Shown: positions 1-12,800 of the stretch, piece after piece
How the letters are laid out: each line of letters starts with the position of its first letter
Position numbering within the stretch: position 1 is the first letter of the stretch
Origin: Neonectria sp. B-13
Lineage: Eukaryota > Ascomycota > Sordariomycetes > Hypocreales > Nectriaceae
Reading direction: 5' to 3'
Assembly (NCBI GenBank): GCA_002682825.1
Contig: NOKP01000002.1
Span: forward strand, 2,361,132-2,425,131
DNA length: 64,000 nucleotides
Program-made: the position numbers and the translations under genes
The notes under the pieces: generated by a model
Told to the model about the DNA's origin: nothing
Seen by the model: the letters and a program-made list of their open reading frames with translations, nothing else
Databases searched by the model: none

Positions 1-3000
1 AGAAGGCTTCTAGATGTGGTTGCTATCTGTCCAGGACAGATGCAGTTGGAGGTTGACCACTAAGAGACACGACGCCATTTCCCCAAGTCGCATCTGGAAA
101 CTTTAAACAGTTCATGGTTATTGACGGTCTAAGTTAACTAACAGGCAAGGCCCTTGAAGGGCAAAGATGGACGGTAGCGATTGGATGAAGCCCTCCCGTC
201 GAGGCTAATGAAAGTTGGATCTGGTTCTGGACTTGGATCGTTTTAGTCATTAGACATTCGTAGCGAAAAGACGGCCAAGCGCCCAGGCAAGATCGCCCTG
301 GCTAGGGAGCGGCCATTACTAATTAGCAAACAAGCCCAGCGGATGTCGATATGCCGGCATGAAAGCGGAAGCTAATCACTGCAGGTGAGAAAGAAACTGG
401 GGAAGCAGTGGAAAGCCTGGAGAAATAGGGCAGGCAGAGGGCCAGGTTAGACCCAATCAATCGGCACAGTTTGGCAGCAAGGCAGGCCTGTGCGGAACAA
501 GAAGCGGTCTCCAGGCTTTTGTCGATGCGGCACAGATCATCACGGGGTATGCACCTGCCTCACTGCTGTCATGCCTCGGCTGACGCCAAGAGAAAGCCCA
601 ATCACGGTGACGTGGGCAAACGAACAGAGGGAAACAGAGAGTGCCGTACATATGGCTATTGTACTACTACTTAGTACTAAGTAGGTATGCATGTGTATGT
701 AGATGTATTTCGTAGGTACTAGAAAGAAAAAAGACTGCAAGGTGGCTGCACTTGAACCATTGGACTTTGAAGGGAGAGGGAGGAGGGAGGTGGTTAGCCG
801 CAATGGCGATCTTCAGAGCCCTAGAAAGCTGCCGAGGGATCATCCCGGTGGTTGGCGAGTGGCCAGTGCAAATGGGCGGATCTGACCTTGACAGCAGCGA
901 CGACTCTGGAGAGGTTGTGACGAGCATCAAAGGGCTGGCTGGCTTAGCGAACACGACGCGATGGTGCACGAGGCTAGTGAAGGAGTCTTGGCAGAGGGAT
1001 GGTGCGCTTCGCCTGGCCGTCACAGCCGCCCGATGCTCTCACCACCTTGAAGACAAATACCTACTACTATGTACTGGAGGTACTTACTGTATGTAGCGGT
1101 AGGGTTGTAGGGGAACGGCTACGCGAGATGGTTGGGCGCCGTCTTGGCTGTCATGGGTTCCGGATCGGCTCTGTGCTCTTGCTGGGACGCGATGGGCACG
1201 CAAGGACAATGCAGGCGACCATGCAACAGGCATTCCAAATACAACCCATTTGCCCTTGGTATCATGTCGTATCCCACGCTTGACGGCTATCGCGTCTGGG
1301 CGGGGGCAAACCCACAGTAATTACATGTAGCAGAGAGAGATAAGGCAAAGGAGTGGGGAGGTGGGATAATGGAGATGTGCGGATGCGGTTGCTGATAAGG
1401 CCCTGGACAAACTGGCAACTGGGTCGTTCGAGGCGGTGGAGGGTCCCGAGGGGTTGGACGTCACTTGAGAGTCATGGCAAACGAATGCAGTAATTGACGA
1501 GTCCTGATAAGCAGACAAGGTTGAGGATCGAGGAGAGGAGCCCATTCGACGAGTCGCATCTGGGTGGACTTGGTGGACCAGCCAGCGGGCTTGTGCCATG
1601 GGCTCGGGACGGTGGATACCTCAGGTACCAAGTATGTACGCAGCTTTTTGTCTACATTCCTGTACTTACTTAGTAAGGCTCAACCGCTGTGGGCACTTCA
1701 CTGAACGGATAGCACTGAAGTGGACCACCGCCGAGGACCTTCTGCGACGCAGAGGGACCGAACAAGGCAAGCACCCCCCGACCCTGCAACTGCCTCCGCA
1801 GAAGTGCAATGGATCGCAGATTACGGAGTACGCAGTACAGCACCTACTGCACAGTACGGAGTACTTACGCAGTAGATGGCGGCAGAGCAACTCCAGGCAG
1901 CCACATAACCACAATGTCGTGGTAGCACTTCGACATCGCGGCCGTCATCCTTTCGTATCTGGTCGATGCTTGGCTGAATTGGACCGTAGTTTGTGCCACA
2001 TGCGAAGTACGAATACATCCATCCATCCATCCACCCAGCCGACAACCACCATGCCAACACCTTCCAGTAGATCCGTCCCAGCAGGACGGACCGACGAGGG
2101 GTACGGGACAAGGGAGCTGAGCAGGAGCGGCCACTAGGAAGACTACGCGGGCCTAGCCCTGACGACTGCAACGTCCGGACAGACGAGTTGCTCGATCGAG
2201 TGGCCAGGGCGTTGACGGGGGTTCGAAACTCGACATCGAGCGCCGACATTCTCAAGCAGCCACCAGCGCCAGGGAAGAGCGAAAAAGGGCTGCCTGTTGG
2301 GATCACCACCCTGAGCTGGCTAGGAAGTACGACATTGTCGCGTGATGCCGTGGTGACCAGCGGCGCAGGGATCCCTGATGGACGTTAGACCTGGGGAGAA
2401 AGGATGCTTCAGATTGGACGCTGGGCGCGGTGGCTGCAGACTGCACAATTCTGCACCCGAGGAAACTGCCAACTGCAAAGTCCAACAGAGCGTTGCGTGG
2501 GTGTGGCTCCTTGCAGGGTCCAGGGGAGCCCTGGAAAAGCCCCTGCCCAGCTATTCAAGCCATCGAACCAGCAAAGCATGCACCTCTCCACTCACATTGA
2601 TCCTCAACCCATCTTCCACTTTCGACCACCGACAAGACGAGGGTCAAGCATCGTGAGGCCTTGGCACTACAGAGGGCAGAGTCTTCTGTATCCGTACAGT
2701 TACCGCCCCAGCCAAAAAGCCAAATGCTGGCAATGCCAAAATCGGTGCCGGGTGCCATTACCGATGCCGGGTCGGTAGCTCTGGCTGAGCTTGGAGATGG
2801 TTCATGGCAAGCTGCTTGAGACAACGGCACTTGTCCAGCCTTCTTTGGAAGGATCCCTGACTCAGTGATTCGGTGAACGGACTCGTACTGGTACGAATGC
2901 AGTATGATACTGATACCACACCGGCAGGCTTCACTACGCCGTCGCAGTTGTGAGACGGCTCTGTTGGACGACCAACAGCAAGGCCAAGAAGAAGAAGAAA

Positions 3001-5514
3001 ACCGTCACCGCCATCGTCACCTCGCCTTTCCGCTAGACACAGAACAGCTGGCGTTTCTCGTTGTTGCCGGTCTCGACCAAATGCAGCCAGCCATGGCCAA
3101 GCCATCTCCGCTCCTCTGTCGCCCGCCACGAAAGCGCCTGTATTGGTGTTTGGGTAGGCCAGACCACTCGTGCGAGAGCCCCGTACGCGAACGTTTTCTT
3201 ATGGCATCGTGGGCAAGCATCCCGATCACCACTTTTTATCTCACAAGGCAAAGACGCCACCGAATGCACTCTGGTGCATCAGCCCCTGGTCGAGCCCAGA
3301 AAAGGCCTCGCGCCCGTTGAAAGCCTCGAGTTGGCCAATCCCAAGCGTCTGAAAACCTCACCCTGGCCACTGCTATCTCTCGGCATCAGGGAATGGAATA
3401 TGGAACCACGACAAGCCCACTGAATTAAAGTACTGTAGGAAAAGAATCTGACTGGGAGTACATCAGTCGGTACAGCAGTGCAAGTGGCCCCTCGCTCACC
3501 GAACGTGCGACGTTGAGGTACTAATACGACCGATTGATTCAGCGTACCCCAGGCCAAGGCTCCGTCTTCACATCGTGTCCTAGGCGGACTGGCTTGCCCT
3601 CTCGCCTGCGCCCAGAGGCAGAAGCAGAAGCAGAGAAGAGCAAGGCAGACTACGGAGCGAAATGTGCCCCAGCGACGTGCTTGGGCAGACTGTCCTTTGT
3701 TGGCTCCAGTACTTCAGCTCCAGTACTGGTTATGGTTTCATGGAGTTCATCGTGTCTGCTCCACTGGGCTGCGTTGCCGGCAGGTGTCTGACCACTGTCC
3801 CTCAATCTGTCGGTTTCGCGATTTGATGGTGACGCTTGTCTTGGCTCATCCACCCACCCGTCGCAGTCATCTCAAATACCCACCGATTCAGTTCAGCTTA
3901 CCCCCGGGGCTTCCTATTTTGTGCGGGATGCGATCGGCGCCTTGCCGATTCTTCCTTTCCTTTCTTTTCTTTTTCTTTCAACACATTGATGATTACCGAT
4001 TCACAAGCGTAGGCACCACATGGCAGCCACTGCACCGTTGAGTCTTTGATTCAGTGTATCCCGTCCATCCCGTGAAGCCCCGTCGCATATTCCCTGGACC
4101 CTGCCCACTATCTCGGCTGTCTCCATGGCCGTCGGCTGAGCCTAGAGGGCTGGCCGAAGTGGCGGCGGACGGTGCTGCCCATTCTTCTACACGTGCGATC
4201 GGGCCCTTTTAGCGTACCGCCACTTCTTTGCGAGATGGCGGTCAATTTCGGAAAGTGAAAAAGTGAGGCTCGATGACGGTACGTGTGTACTTGAATGATG
4301 GACACGGACGTGTCTCTTCGTACCGCAGCTTTACTCAAGACATGGCTCAGATCCTTGATTCAAGCGGCAACCTTTAAGTATCGCCCTAGGATATCGATAG
4401 AGCATCTCATGTAGGTATCGGTACCTGGGTGGTCTGATTCCACAACAGTCACACAAGGCACAAAGCCGAATTATGGTGGCTTCCGTCTCTCTCGCCCTCT
4501 CTGGCCACTTACCACCAGAACATGACTGAGCCTGTCGGTCCCCCCCATGCCCAAGTCGCGTACGCCCCCAGCCTATCTTGGCTCATTCCAGGTACGCTAA
4601 ACCAACATCTCCTCCCAGCCCCGGTGGGGTCCGCTTCCCCATCCTTGGCCCTGGCCAGGCCCATCTTCATCCTGGGACACCCCCAATAGGACGCCCCAAA
4701 TGGGCCTTAGATGGCGAAAACGGACCCTCCACGGGCGTTCCCTCCACGGCCAACGGGGCCACAGGCTTGGGGGCTACAAGCAACGGGCGCTGTCGTGTGT
4801 GCGACTCGACGACTCGACGCTACTCCGGATACGCTGCCCGGGGCCTCGATTCGCCCACACCCAGTCCCTCGCCCTCGCCTCCGCAATATCTTGCGACCAG
4901 CCGCACCTTGCCAACCTCCACCTGACACTCAACTCACTCAGACTCTTGCTCTCATCTACTCTTGCGCCTCCATTACTGTTGCGGACTCTCGCTCGCGATT
5001 CGAAGGCCCATTCTACTGTGGTTGCTGGCGCACCTCGGCTGCGACATACACCTCACCCAATCTCACTCGCCGTCCTCACATTACGCCGCATTGCGAATAC
5101 ACTCGCGACGACTCGCCCATCCCTCATCTCAATCTCCGACTTCGACCCTGCTGAGAGCGTTCCTCCTCCTGTCTCGCCGTCGTTCTGCCCATATCACCCA
5201 TTTCTCGTCATCCGACTCAAGTCTTTGATGCTGTCGCCTTTTCGCCCTCGGCCGCTGTTTTAATGCATCCGTTGATTGCCCTGCCGCTACCGCTGCCGCT
5301 TCCGCCCCAGTGCCACCGCCGACCGCCTCATGCCCGTTTGAACTCTCGAGATATCTCAGGCCCAACTGCTGGAACAATACCACTACGACTGCTCCGGTCG
5401 CCTGCGTCACACTGGTTGTGATCTTCGACTGGGCCCCAAAGTCGAAATCGTCCCGCCCCCCTCGCTCGTCGGGCCCTCTGCGGAGGACGGCGAGCGTGGA
5501 CCGCCGTCGTCGCC
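1..5514. other. Gene-poor intergenic region
   Basis: No ORF here looks coding: the longest open frames (about 180 aa or less) overlap one another on both strands and show no recognisable domain. The DNA is punctuated by short GTAC-rich, partly palindromic patches (around 655-720, 1050-1100, 1620-1680, 1820-1875, 3430-3480) and a CATC tetranucleotide run near 2019-2035. From about 4580 to 5510 the plus strand becomes pyrimidine-rich with many CTC/CCTC runs, as expected for the promoter and long leader of the plus-strand gene that starts at 5515. Confidence 0.6.
1821..1875. repeat. GTAC/ACGGAGTAC palindromic repeat cluster
   Basis: Within about 55 bp the motif ACGGAGTAC occurs twice, and CGCAGTA plus ACTGCACAGTAC variants alternate with it, giving overlapping inverted repeats centred on GTAC. 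Similar, looser patches recur in other gaps of the window. No coding potential. Confidence 0.5.
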
Positions 5515-7161
5515 ATGACGCTCTACTCTGATCCCCCGGCCCTTCGCGAATTCAAATACGACAAGCCCACCTTGCTGGTGTGCTGGTGGGCAACGTCCTT
5601 CTGTACCCTCATCATTCTTCTGCGGCTGGCCGGCCGCTTTATCCGAACCGAACGACTCTTTGCTGAAGACCGCATCGCCGCCCTCGCATTAATCCCCTTA
5701 TACTTGCGCATGGGTTGTGTCCACTACATCCTTCTCTACGGCACCAACAATGCCAATTTCGACGATGTCGAACTTACCGACGAGGAAGTGCATAGGAAAG
5801 AGATCGCCAGTGGCCTCGTGCTGGCTAGTCGAATTTTCTACGCCGCAACGTATGTGGCTTCCCTACCCCTTGCAAAATTCATTCACCGCCTGCCTTCTAT
5901 TCCAATCTGTACTCGGGAACTTTGTTGCTGACCATTCCGCAACAGCTTATGGATTCTCAAGGGAACAATCCTCGAATTCCTCTGCCGATTAACCTTTGCC
6001 ACCTGGGAGCGCTCTTGGCACACCACGCTACGCGTCATTCGGGTCATCCTCATTGTCACTTTTATCGCCGTCGTTATCAGCGATCTCGCCGAATGCCAGC
6101 CCTTCAGCCACTACTGGCAGGTCTTGCCAAATCCAGGCGGTCAATGCCGCCAGGGTTATGCGCAGCTTATCACAATGGCTGTTTGCAATGTCTTCACTGA
6201 CTTGCTACTCGTCATCTTCCCAGTCCCCATTATTGTGACGAGTCAGATGACTGTTAGGAGAAAGGTTCAACTTGTTCTGCTCTTCTCTCTCAGCCTATCG
6301 GTGGTCGGCGTGACCTTATACCGAGTGCCGAATATCATCAAGGAAGACGGCCGACAGCAGTATCGATCCCTTCTTGCCTCAGTCGAGCTTCTATTTGCGA
6401 CAGCCTCCGCCAATTCATTAGTGCTAGGCTCATTCGTGCGGGACCGAGGCCTAAAGAAGCCAAAATTCCGCCGTGCTTCAATTGCCGAATCCTTTGACCC
6501 GTCGCTGCATCCCCGACGACCAACCTTGCATCGCCACTGGGGCAGCGACGAGGACCTCGTTCGAGATGTTGGAATGGGTGTCGACCCTGAACTACGCGAT
6601 CAACCCGACGCACCCGATGAAGGCAATGCCATTATCTTCACGCCAGCTCCGGTCATCAGGCAACTCGATCAGGACCTTGAGCGATGGCAGTTTCCACAAC
6701 GACAACGCAGCAATGCGGAGCGAAGCGACGACTCTCTCCTCACCCACGACCCCCTCTTCCTAACGAGGAGCGAGCCAATTATTACGCCGAGACGGGTCTC
6801 GTTCTTTGACGTTGGTGGACTTTTGGACCCTCCTCGTGAAAGCAATGGAAGCATCCGGCCCGGCAGCTATGGCTCGTCCAACGGCGACTCGGCGCCAGCC
6901 CACTCCCCGCCAGCCGCTTCAGTGACGGCCGGCACTGGAGGCTTCCGCCGGGGCTCCACGGCGCTGCTCCAGGATCTCAGTGGTCTCCTTGGGCCTCTCA
7001 ACACGAGGCAGGCCAGATCCAGGGCTCAAACCAAAGGGACAGAACTGCAACCTATACCACAATCGCACCAAGAACAGAAGTTCAATGTGCACGGAAATCC
7101 CGAGCCAGAGCTCCGGGATCCGGGTGGTCTTTTGTCACAAAGCACCCACCCTCTCAAATGA
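5515..7161 (+). CDS. Fungal rhodopsin-domain (PTH11/SAT4-type) integral membrane protein
   Basis: Predicted 516 aa from join(5515..5849, 5946..7161). The intron has donor GTATGT, branch GCTGAC and acceptor CAACAG, and it restores the frame across a stop in the first exon frame. The first ~290 residues contain about seven hydrophobic segments: near residues 18-40, 47-75, 104-120, a segment following WHTTLRV, one ending VIFPVPIIVTSQM, VQLVLLFSLSLSVVGVTLYR, and one ending SANSLVLGSFV. The conserved extracellular Cys/Trp motif of this family is present (ECQPFSHYW, then GQCRQGYAQ). The last ~220 residues are a hydrophilic, Ser/Pro/Arg-rich cytosolic tail. The family includes fungal PTH11-like candidate receptors of unknown ligand; it is not opsin, and no retinal-binding role is implied. 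The start is the first ATG of the frame, directly after a pyrimidine-rich leader. Confidence 0.85.
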
Positions 7162-8276
7162 TATAATATGGCCAATATCATGGCCTATCACGACCGATAT
7201 ATATATATTGCCCACGACATGTATAATGACGGCAGCGGGACGTTTTGGGATTGGACCTTTTTCTGGGACACTTTGTTCGGCTGTATACATATTAGACGTC
7301 TGGTCGGCGTTTTGCATGGCGTCGATGATCCCTTCGGACCGAAAGCATGGAGACGGAAGGGCATGGAAATGTTTCATGACGATACGAGGCCCAATTGAGA
7401 AAGAGCGATGGTGTAAGGGAGGGCTTCGGAGTGACGGTGGGCTGCTTTTTATGTTTCTTGGTATGCTTCTGTTTTTATTTTTGGAATTTTTGGGTGTCTC
7501 GCCAGGCAGACATGGGACTCTGGATGGAACTAGTTACATATACCCCGGCTGAAAAGCCAAGTTTTACGATGGATGGATGAATGGACGGTTGGTTAGATGA
7601 ACGAGCTGAGGGAAGGCTGAGTTGTGTTAGCTATGGGAGGCTACAGGATGGACATTTGATAAAGTCATTGTTTCAAGCCCGTTGACATTTGCCTTTTCCC
7701 AATTGCCTTCGTAGTGTGTATCGTGCGAACAATACGGCTCACAAATGGCTAGTTCACTTCCTATATCTCGATATATCAATTAACCTTGCTGAAAATTTTG
7801 GAGTCGGTTCTTTAGAATATGACCTTGTCCTTTTAGAGGACCAGCGGTCCAGGGGTCCATTATGTCCATGTTCCAATAGCAGATGCCTCTGGACTCATTC
7901 ACTAAAATTAGTAGCAAAAGAATTGCTATTTGGCTGGCAGGCTGTGACCAACAGAGGATCTTAGTGCGTAGGATTGCCTCAAACCAGTCAAAGATAATTA
8001 TCGGGTTCACTCCATATCTCTAATCGCTTAGGCTGTAAGAAAGGACAACTTGGTAAATAAGTCTGCATTGGCTCTGCTACGGCATAGCGCAATATACATA
8101 AGAACCCCTGGAACGCCAGCTTTTTGAACCTCAAGTGCAGATCGACGCCTCCATCCTCGTACCAAAAGCCCTCTCTTGATCCCATGCAAGGGCTTCGATC
8201 GTCCACGCACCCCCCATTGCGTCGTCACGTACTCATAATCGTCCTCGACCCCAAAATGAGGGTTGCAGGTGGAGAC
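7162..8276. other. Intergenic, convergent 3' ends
   Basis: This lies between the stop of the rhodopsin-domain gene (plus) and the stop of RPB5 (minus), so it holds two 3' UTRs. It is more AT-rich than its surroundings and contains a (TA)n run near 7197-7211 and GGATG-type short repeats near 7568-7600. I see no gene. Confidence 0.6.
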
Positions 8277-9178
8277 CTAGACGCACAGTCTATAACTCGC
8301 ATAGCGGCCGGCCGTCTCACTGTTTCTGATAATCTTGACGACGTGACCGCGCTTAAGGCCAAGGTACCGGGAGACGGGGTCCTTCTGCAAGATTCGGGGC
8401 AGCTGGGTTTCTTTGAGGCGGTAGCGCTTGAGCAGGGCGATCTTCTCTTCGCGGGAGAGCAGCACGTGCTTAGGGACGAGCTCGTGGTGGGTGATGTTGA
8501 CGAGCAGGTCGTCCTCGAGGAAGCACTCGATCTTGGTGAGGTTCTCGACGCTAGCGAGCGACTTGCGGGCGGCGGGGGACAAGGGCACATGCGTCACCAT
8601 GATGCCCGTCTTGTAGTTGTTGGTGATGGTGTACTGGGCGAACTGGCGAATCTGGGCGACACCAAACTGCTTGTCCGAGAGGAACTCAACCCAGATGGGG
8701 CCGCAATCGGCCACGGGGTCCGGGTTCGCGTCTGTCGCGGGCGGCGTGAACTTCTTGAGCATGGCGTCGCTGGGACGCGCGGAGAACTGTAGCTTAGCTC
8801 GACTGTGAGAGGGGAAGAACTCAGGGTCAGCGAGTTTTCTTTCAATCGGAAAGGCGAACGAAACGCCTTTGGTAATGGGAGCGGAGGGGCATGGTCTTAC
8901 TTGACAGAGCCGTCAGGGTTGCAGTACTCGTCGCGGAAGCGTTCGAGGGAGATGGTAACTTCCTCCTCGGCAAGCTCGTACTCCTGGGGTTAGGTTAGCA
9001 TCGCGATCGAGATTGGGCGAAACCAAGGGCGTCATTATCGTCGAGGGGATCGCGACAGACAAAGCCCGACAGGAAGTCTTACTCGGTCGGCACACATCTC
9101 GTGAACGGTCCTCCAGGCTCGCCAGAGCCTCACCACCTCCTTTGACTTGGCGTCAGTGGGCACAGTGTCGATATCCAT
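8277..9178 (-). CDS. RPB5: RNA polymerases I, II and III shared subunit RPABC1 (Rpb5)
   Basis: Predicted 234 aa from complement(join(8277..8802, 8901..8983, 9083..9178)). Rpb5 is a shared core subunit of all three nuclear RNA polymerases and sits at the downstream DNA jaw. The N-terminal jaw domain begins with the family pattern RLWRAWRTVHEM. The C-terminal assembly domain is strongly conserved, including VNITHHELVPKH, LLKRYRLKETQLPRI, DPVSRYLGLKRG and the terminal SETAGRYASYR. Length is close to the yeast protein (215 aa). Both introns are needed: the short upstream exons supply the conserved N-terminus that the main ORF (ATG 8762) lacks. Splice phases are 0 and 2. The gene is divergent from BFR1, with about 0.9 kb between start codons. 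Confidence 0.95.
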
Positions 9179-10078
9179 TATTGCGGTGGGCCGGGGGGGT
9201 CGAGGATCGAAGGTGGACGATTCGATTTGGTCGTGGAGTTGAGAAGAATCCCGAGCCGCCTCAAAAATGTTTCGCTCAGCCTTGCATGGATGGCCGCAAA
9301 GTTCCAGGCGGGTCGGAGGGAGCGCATAGAGAGGTCATGTGATGAGATGAGCCACAGCAAATCGATGTGGTGGATCCGCCACATTATACCAGCCACAGCT
9401 GCCTCGAGAAGCAACCTGTCATCCGAGCCTCGCTGCTAGTCGAGGGCTAGTGTCGAATTGGCAGGAAGAACCCTTGTGCAGCAGTCCGCGGTCAGTGGAC
9501 ACCTTGACACCGCTAGGGGAAGGAAGCCGAACAAGGGCCGCGGACAACAGCAGTAGACTGCAATAACAATAAGGGCAGTAGCTAGTGGGTAGCACAACAG
9601 CGCCTGCCAGGTAAGGGCTAGTACATAGCTGCGTGCGACTTCGGTGCTATTCGTAGACCACCACCCATACATAGGTGTCATTTGCTGGGCTTCCAGTGGG
9701 TTTCAGTGGGCAAGGACAGGTTGTAGGTAGGTATCCGGGGTGTTCACTCCCAGTGTCCCAGCACAGCGGTGCTCACGCTCAGTGGATTCGCACTGCAGTA
9801 GACAGTAGGTTCAGGGGCGCACAGACCCCAACCGCTCACAATCGCAAACCAAACGACACGGGGCAGCCAGAAAGTGGTGGAATATCAATTTCTTTTGACC
9901 CTTTGGGTCTTGTAATTTTTTTCCTCTTCTGCACTCCCGTCCTGGCCACCACGTGTCGTCGCTCCTCACCCATCTGCTCCTCGTCCGCCGACTCTTCTCG
10001 AGCTGTCCGTCTCGGCTCCGTCACTCTCTCCGGTTTCTTCCCTCTCCAGAACGCCTCGTTCCGTTCCCCCTCATCGCA
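9179..10078. other. Divergent intergenic region RPB5 / BFR1
   Basis: This 900-bp region lies between two start codons pointing away from each other and should hold both promoters. The BFR1-proximal 180 bp is pyrimidine-rich (TCTCGAG/CTCTCC runs). No convincing ORF or RNA gene. Confidence 0.55.
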
Positions 10079-11724
10079 ATGGCCGCCGAGACTGCGACTA
10101 CGACTGCGCCTGCCACCGCCCCTGTGGTGGACAAGGCCGCCGCGACTCGCCCTGCCAAGCCCGACGAGAATGTCTTTAAGGAGGAGCTCGCAAAGGCTGA
10201 GAAGGCTCACAAGGCCTCCATGGACCTCTTGGTACGACCTCAATTCCTCGCCCCCGTTCCCCTGTGAAGCTGCCAACGGGTCTCTATCACATATGGAACC
10301 TCCATCAGCCCAGATTCCACTTTCTGTGGCCTCATCTCCTGTCAAGGGACGCTCAAACCAGCTGACCCTATTGTCCTCCAGAGCGGCATCAAGGCCAAGA
10401 TCGATATTGCTATGCCCAGCAAAAACAAGGACCAGCCCAGCCCGACTCAACAGCGACGACAGGAGCTCATCGCCCAGGCCAACGAGATCCGCCAGAAGCA
10501 GGCCGGTGGCAAGAACGCACGCTCCTCTAAGCTTGACCAGATCAAGCGCTACGACGAGCAGGTCCGCAGCAGGATTGCCGAGCAGAAGGCCGCCAAGAGC
10601 AAGATTCCCTTCAAGAGTCTTGAGGATGTCGATCGCCAGATTGCCACCCTCGACAAGCAGGTCAATTCGGGAACCATGAAGCTCGTCGACGAGAAGAAGG
10701 CCCTCTCCGACATCTCCAGCCTGCGCAAAACTCGCAAGAACTTTGGCCAGTTCGAGGACTCGCAGAAGCAGATTGACGACCTGCGCGCCAAGATCAAGGA
10801 GATCAAGGACACCATGGAGGACCCCGAGCAGAAGGCCATGTCCGAGCAGTACAACAAGATCCAGGCCGAGCTTGATGCTATCAAGGCCGAGCAAGACGAG
10901 GCCTACAAGGGCCTGTCAAGCCTGCGTGATGAGCGATCCAAGCTCCAGGCTGATCAACAGGAGAAGTACACCGCCATTCGCAAGCTTAAGGACGAGTACT
11001 ACGGCCAGAAGAAGGCTTACATGGCCTTCGAGCGCGAGGCTCGTGACCGATACCGCGAGAAGCAGAGGTCCGAGCACGATCGTGTCATCAAGGAGCGCAA
11101 GAAGGCTGAAGCCGAGCGCCGCCTCGCCGATGCCAGCGACCCTGCCTACCTAGACGAGATTCGACGCGCCCACAGCTTGCTACAGTTCCTCGATCCCACC
11201 CACAAGGTTGAGAAGGGCCCCCTGATGGCTGATACCGGTCTTGGCGCCCAGGCTCAGCGAACCGTTGATGAGGCTGGCCTTAAGGGTACCAAGCTCGTTA
11301 GCAAGAAGGACCGCGAGGAGGAGTACGCCCCTGCTGTCAAGAAGGGCAAGAAGGGCAAGAAGGCTGGCGCCAGCACCACCTCGACCAAGGGCTACAACTG
11401 CCCTCCCTCCGTCGTCGAGGACTGCACCGCCATGGGCATTGAACCCCCCATGAGCGCCGCCGACGTCCCCGCCGTCACCGAGAAGGTCCGCGCCAAGCTC
11501 GAAGAATGGACAACCAGCCAGGATGCCCAGACTAAGCGCGTAAGCGTCCCCCCTTTACCTACCCCTGAATGATTCCAGCAGCTAACCACGGGGACATCTA
11601 GAACATTGAGGAGGCCAAGCGAAAGATCGAGGAGATCGAGAAGGCCGAGGCTAACGGCGAAAAGGTCGACGAGGTCGCCTCGAGCCTCAAGGAGACCTCC
11701 ATCTCCGAAAAGGAGGAGTCGTAA
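10079..11724 (+). CDS. BFR1: Nuclear segregation / polysome-associated protein Bfr1
   Basis: Predicted 477 aa from join(10079..10231, 10382..11539, 11602..11724). Yeast Bfr1 (470 aa) is an mRNP component associated with ER-bound polysomes, originally found as a brefeldin-A resistance and ploidy suppressor. The sequence shows a short Ala/Thr-rich N-terminus, then a very long charged coiled coil (about residues 35-290; repeated Lys/Glu heptads such as LDQIKRYDEQVRSRI and VDRQIATLDKQVNSG). A less charged region with AYLDEIRRAHSLLQFLDPT, the lysine-rich KKGKKGKK stretch and a second short coiled coil (NIEEAKRKIEEIEKAEANG) follow. The third exon is set by donor GTAAGC and acceptor ATCTAG; if that intron is retained, the protein ends about 11 residues after the splice point. 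The start has a good context (CGCAATGGCC). Confidence 0.93.
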
Positions 11725-12800
11725 ACCATGCACTCCCTCCTTACACCCTCTGATCTCACTTCAGCACCGTCCCCGTCATCCCGGTGTTGAGGTTCGTCCA
11801 ATTCCTCCAACCATACCTCTCCTCTCCGCTCCTCTCCTCTCCTCTCTCCGCCATCTCCATTGCCGTCTCCGTAGTCCGCTCCGGGACCGCTCCTCGCACA
11901 CAACATCCGGCAACCTCAAAAAAGAACCGACTGCATCCTCGGGAGAAATCCGCCTCGGGGACGGCTCAGCTAGCCGTTGGCATTCATTTGTCTTGCGCCT
12001 AGTCTATGCCTCCTCGCCCTCACCCACTTTTCCCCCTTCCTCTCCAATTTGAAGCGCCCACGGTGCTGTTTTGTAATTAGGCGCTATCCCAAATGGAAGA
12101 GATACGCAAAAAGTTATTCAACTTGATGAAACCCTCAGCCAAGTCTCTTGAAACCTGTGCATGTTCTTTCTCTTGCCATGTGCACTATTGCCTAGTGTTT
12201 GTAAGTCGTTGATCCAAGCAGGTATGGACTAGGTTCGAGTTGGGCGCTCATCGGGCACGTATATTTGCTTGCATGCATCGTGCACCAATTCCAAGACGTG
12301 CGTTCTTACCGCAGATGAGGAGGAATCGGGGAACAAGACTTAGACGTCTGTCCAGACGAGCTAGTGTCGGCTAGTTCGAACCCTTCTGCCTCCCCACCGC
12401 AAGACAAGTCTGTCCAGGAATCCAGTCCATGTGCCCCTCATCTGGACACCCCCACTCCGGGAACGACGATGACCTCAACAGTTTAAACATGCCATTTTGT
12501 AGTTATTTTAGCAATTATGCCTCTCATGGTGTGCTACTTTTTAAGTTTCATTACATGCCCAGTATGACGAACCCCATATACTCCAAAACGCGCCAAACCA
12601 AGTCTTCTCTAAACCAAAACAAGGGGATATTGGCCCAAACTTTGTAAACCCCAATAATGCCACGCCGGTCCGCTATGTCGGTAATACTCCACACCCCGGT
12701 GATGCGATGGTCGTGATGCTCGTAGAATTCGTTATGTGTGTCAGATAATGTCCATAACTGTGGATGCAGTGATCAATTGCCGGCCGGGTCTTTTTCGATC
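11725..12800. other. Intergenic, convergent 3' ends
   Basis: BFR1 (plus) and the next gene (minus) both end here. A CT-rich run (CTCTCCTCTC repeats, about 11816-11850) lies in the BFR1 3' UTR side, and the middle is unremarkable. I see no gene. Confidence 0.6.

Noticed and set aside
1598..2137. 179-aa plus-strand ORF in the left gap
   Set aside because: Overlaps equally long ORFs on the other strand, includes GTAC repeats and a CATC microsatellite, no domain.
8124..8792. 222-aa plus-strand ORF opposite RPB5
   Set aside because: Antisense to strongly conserved RPB5 exons; no family match.
9836..10894. 352-aa minus-strand ORF opposite BFR1
   Set aside because: Antisense shadow of a highly biased coding frame (Leu/Val/Gly-rich), crosses the BFR1 first intron, no domain.
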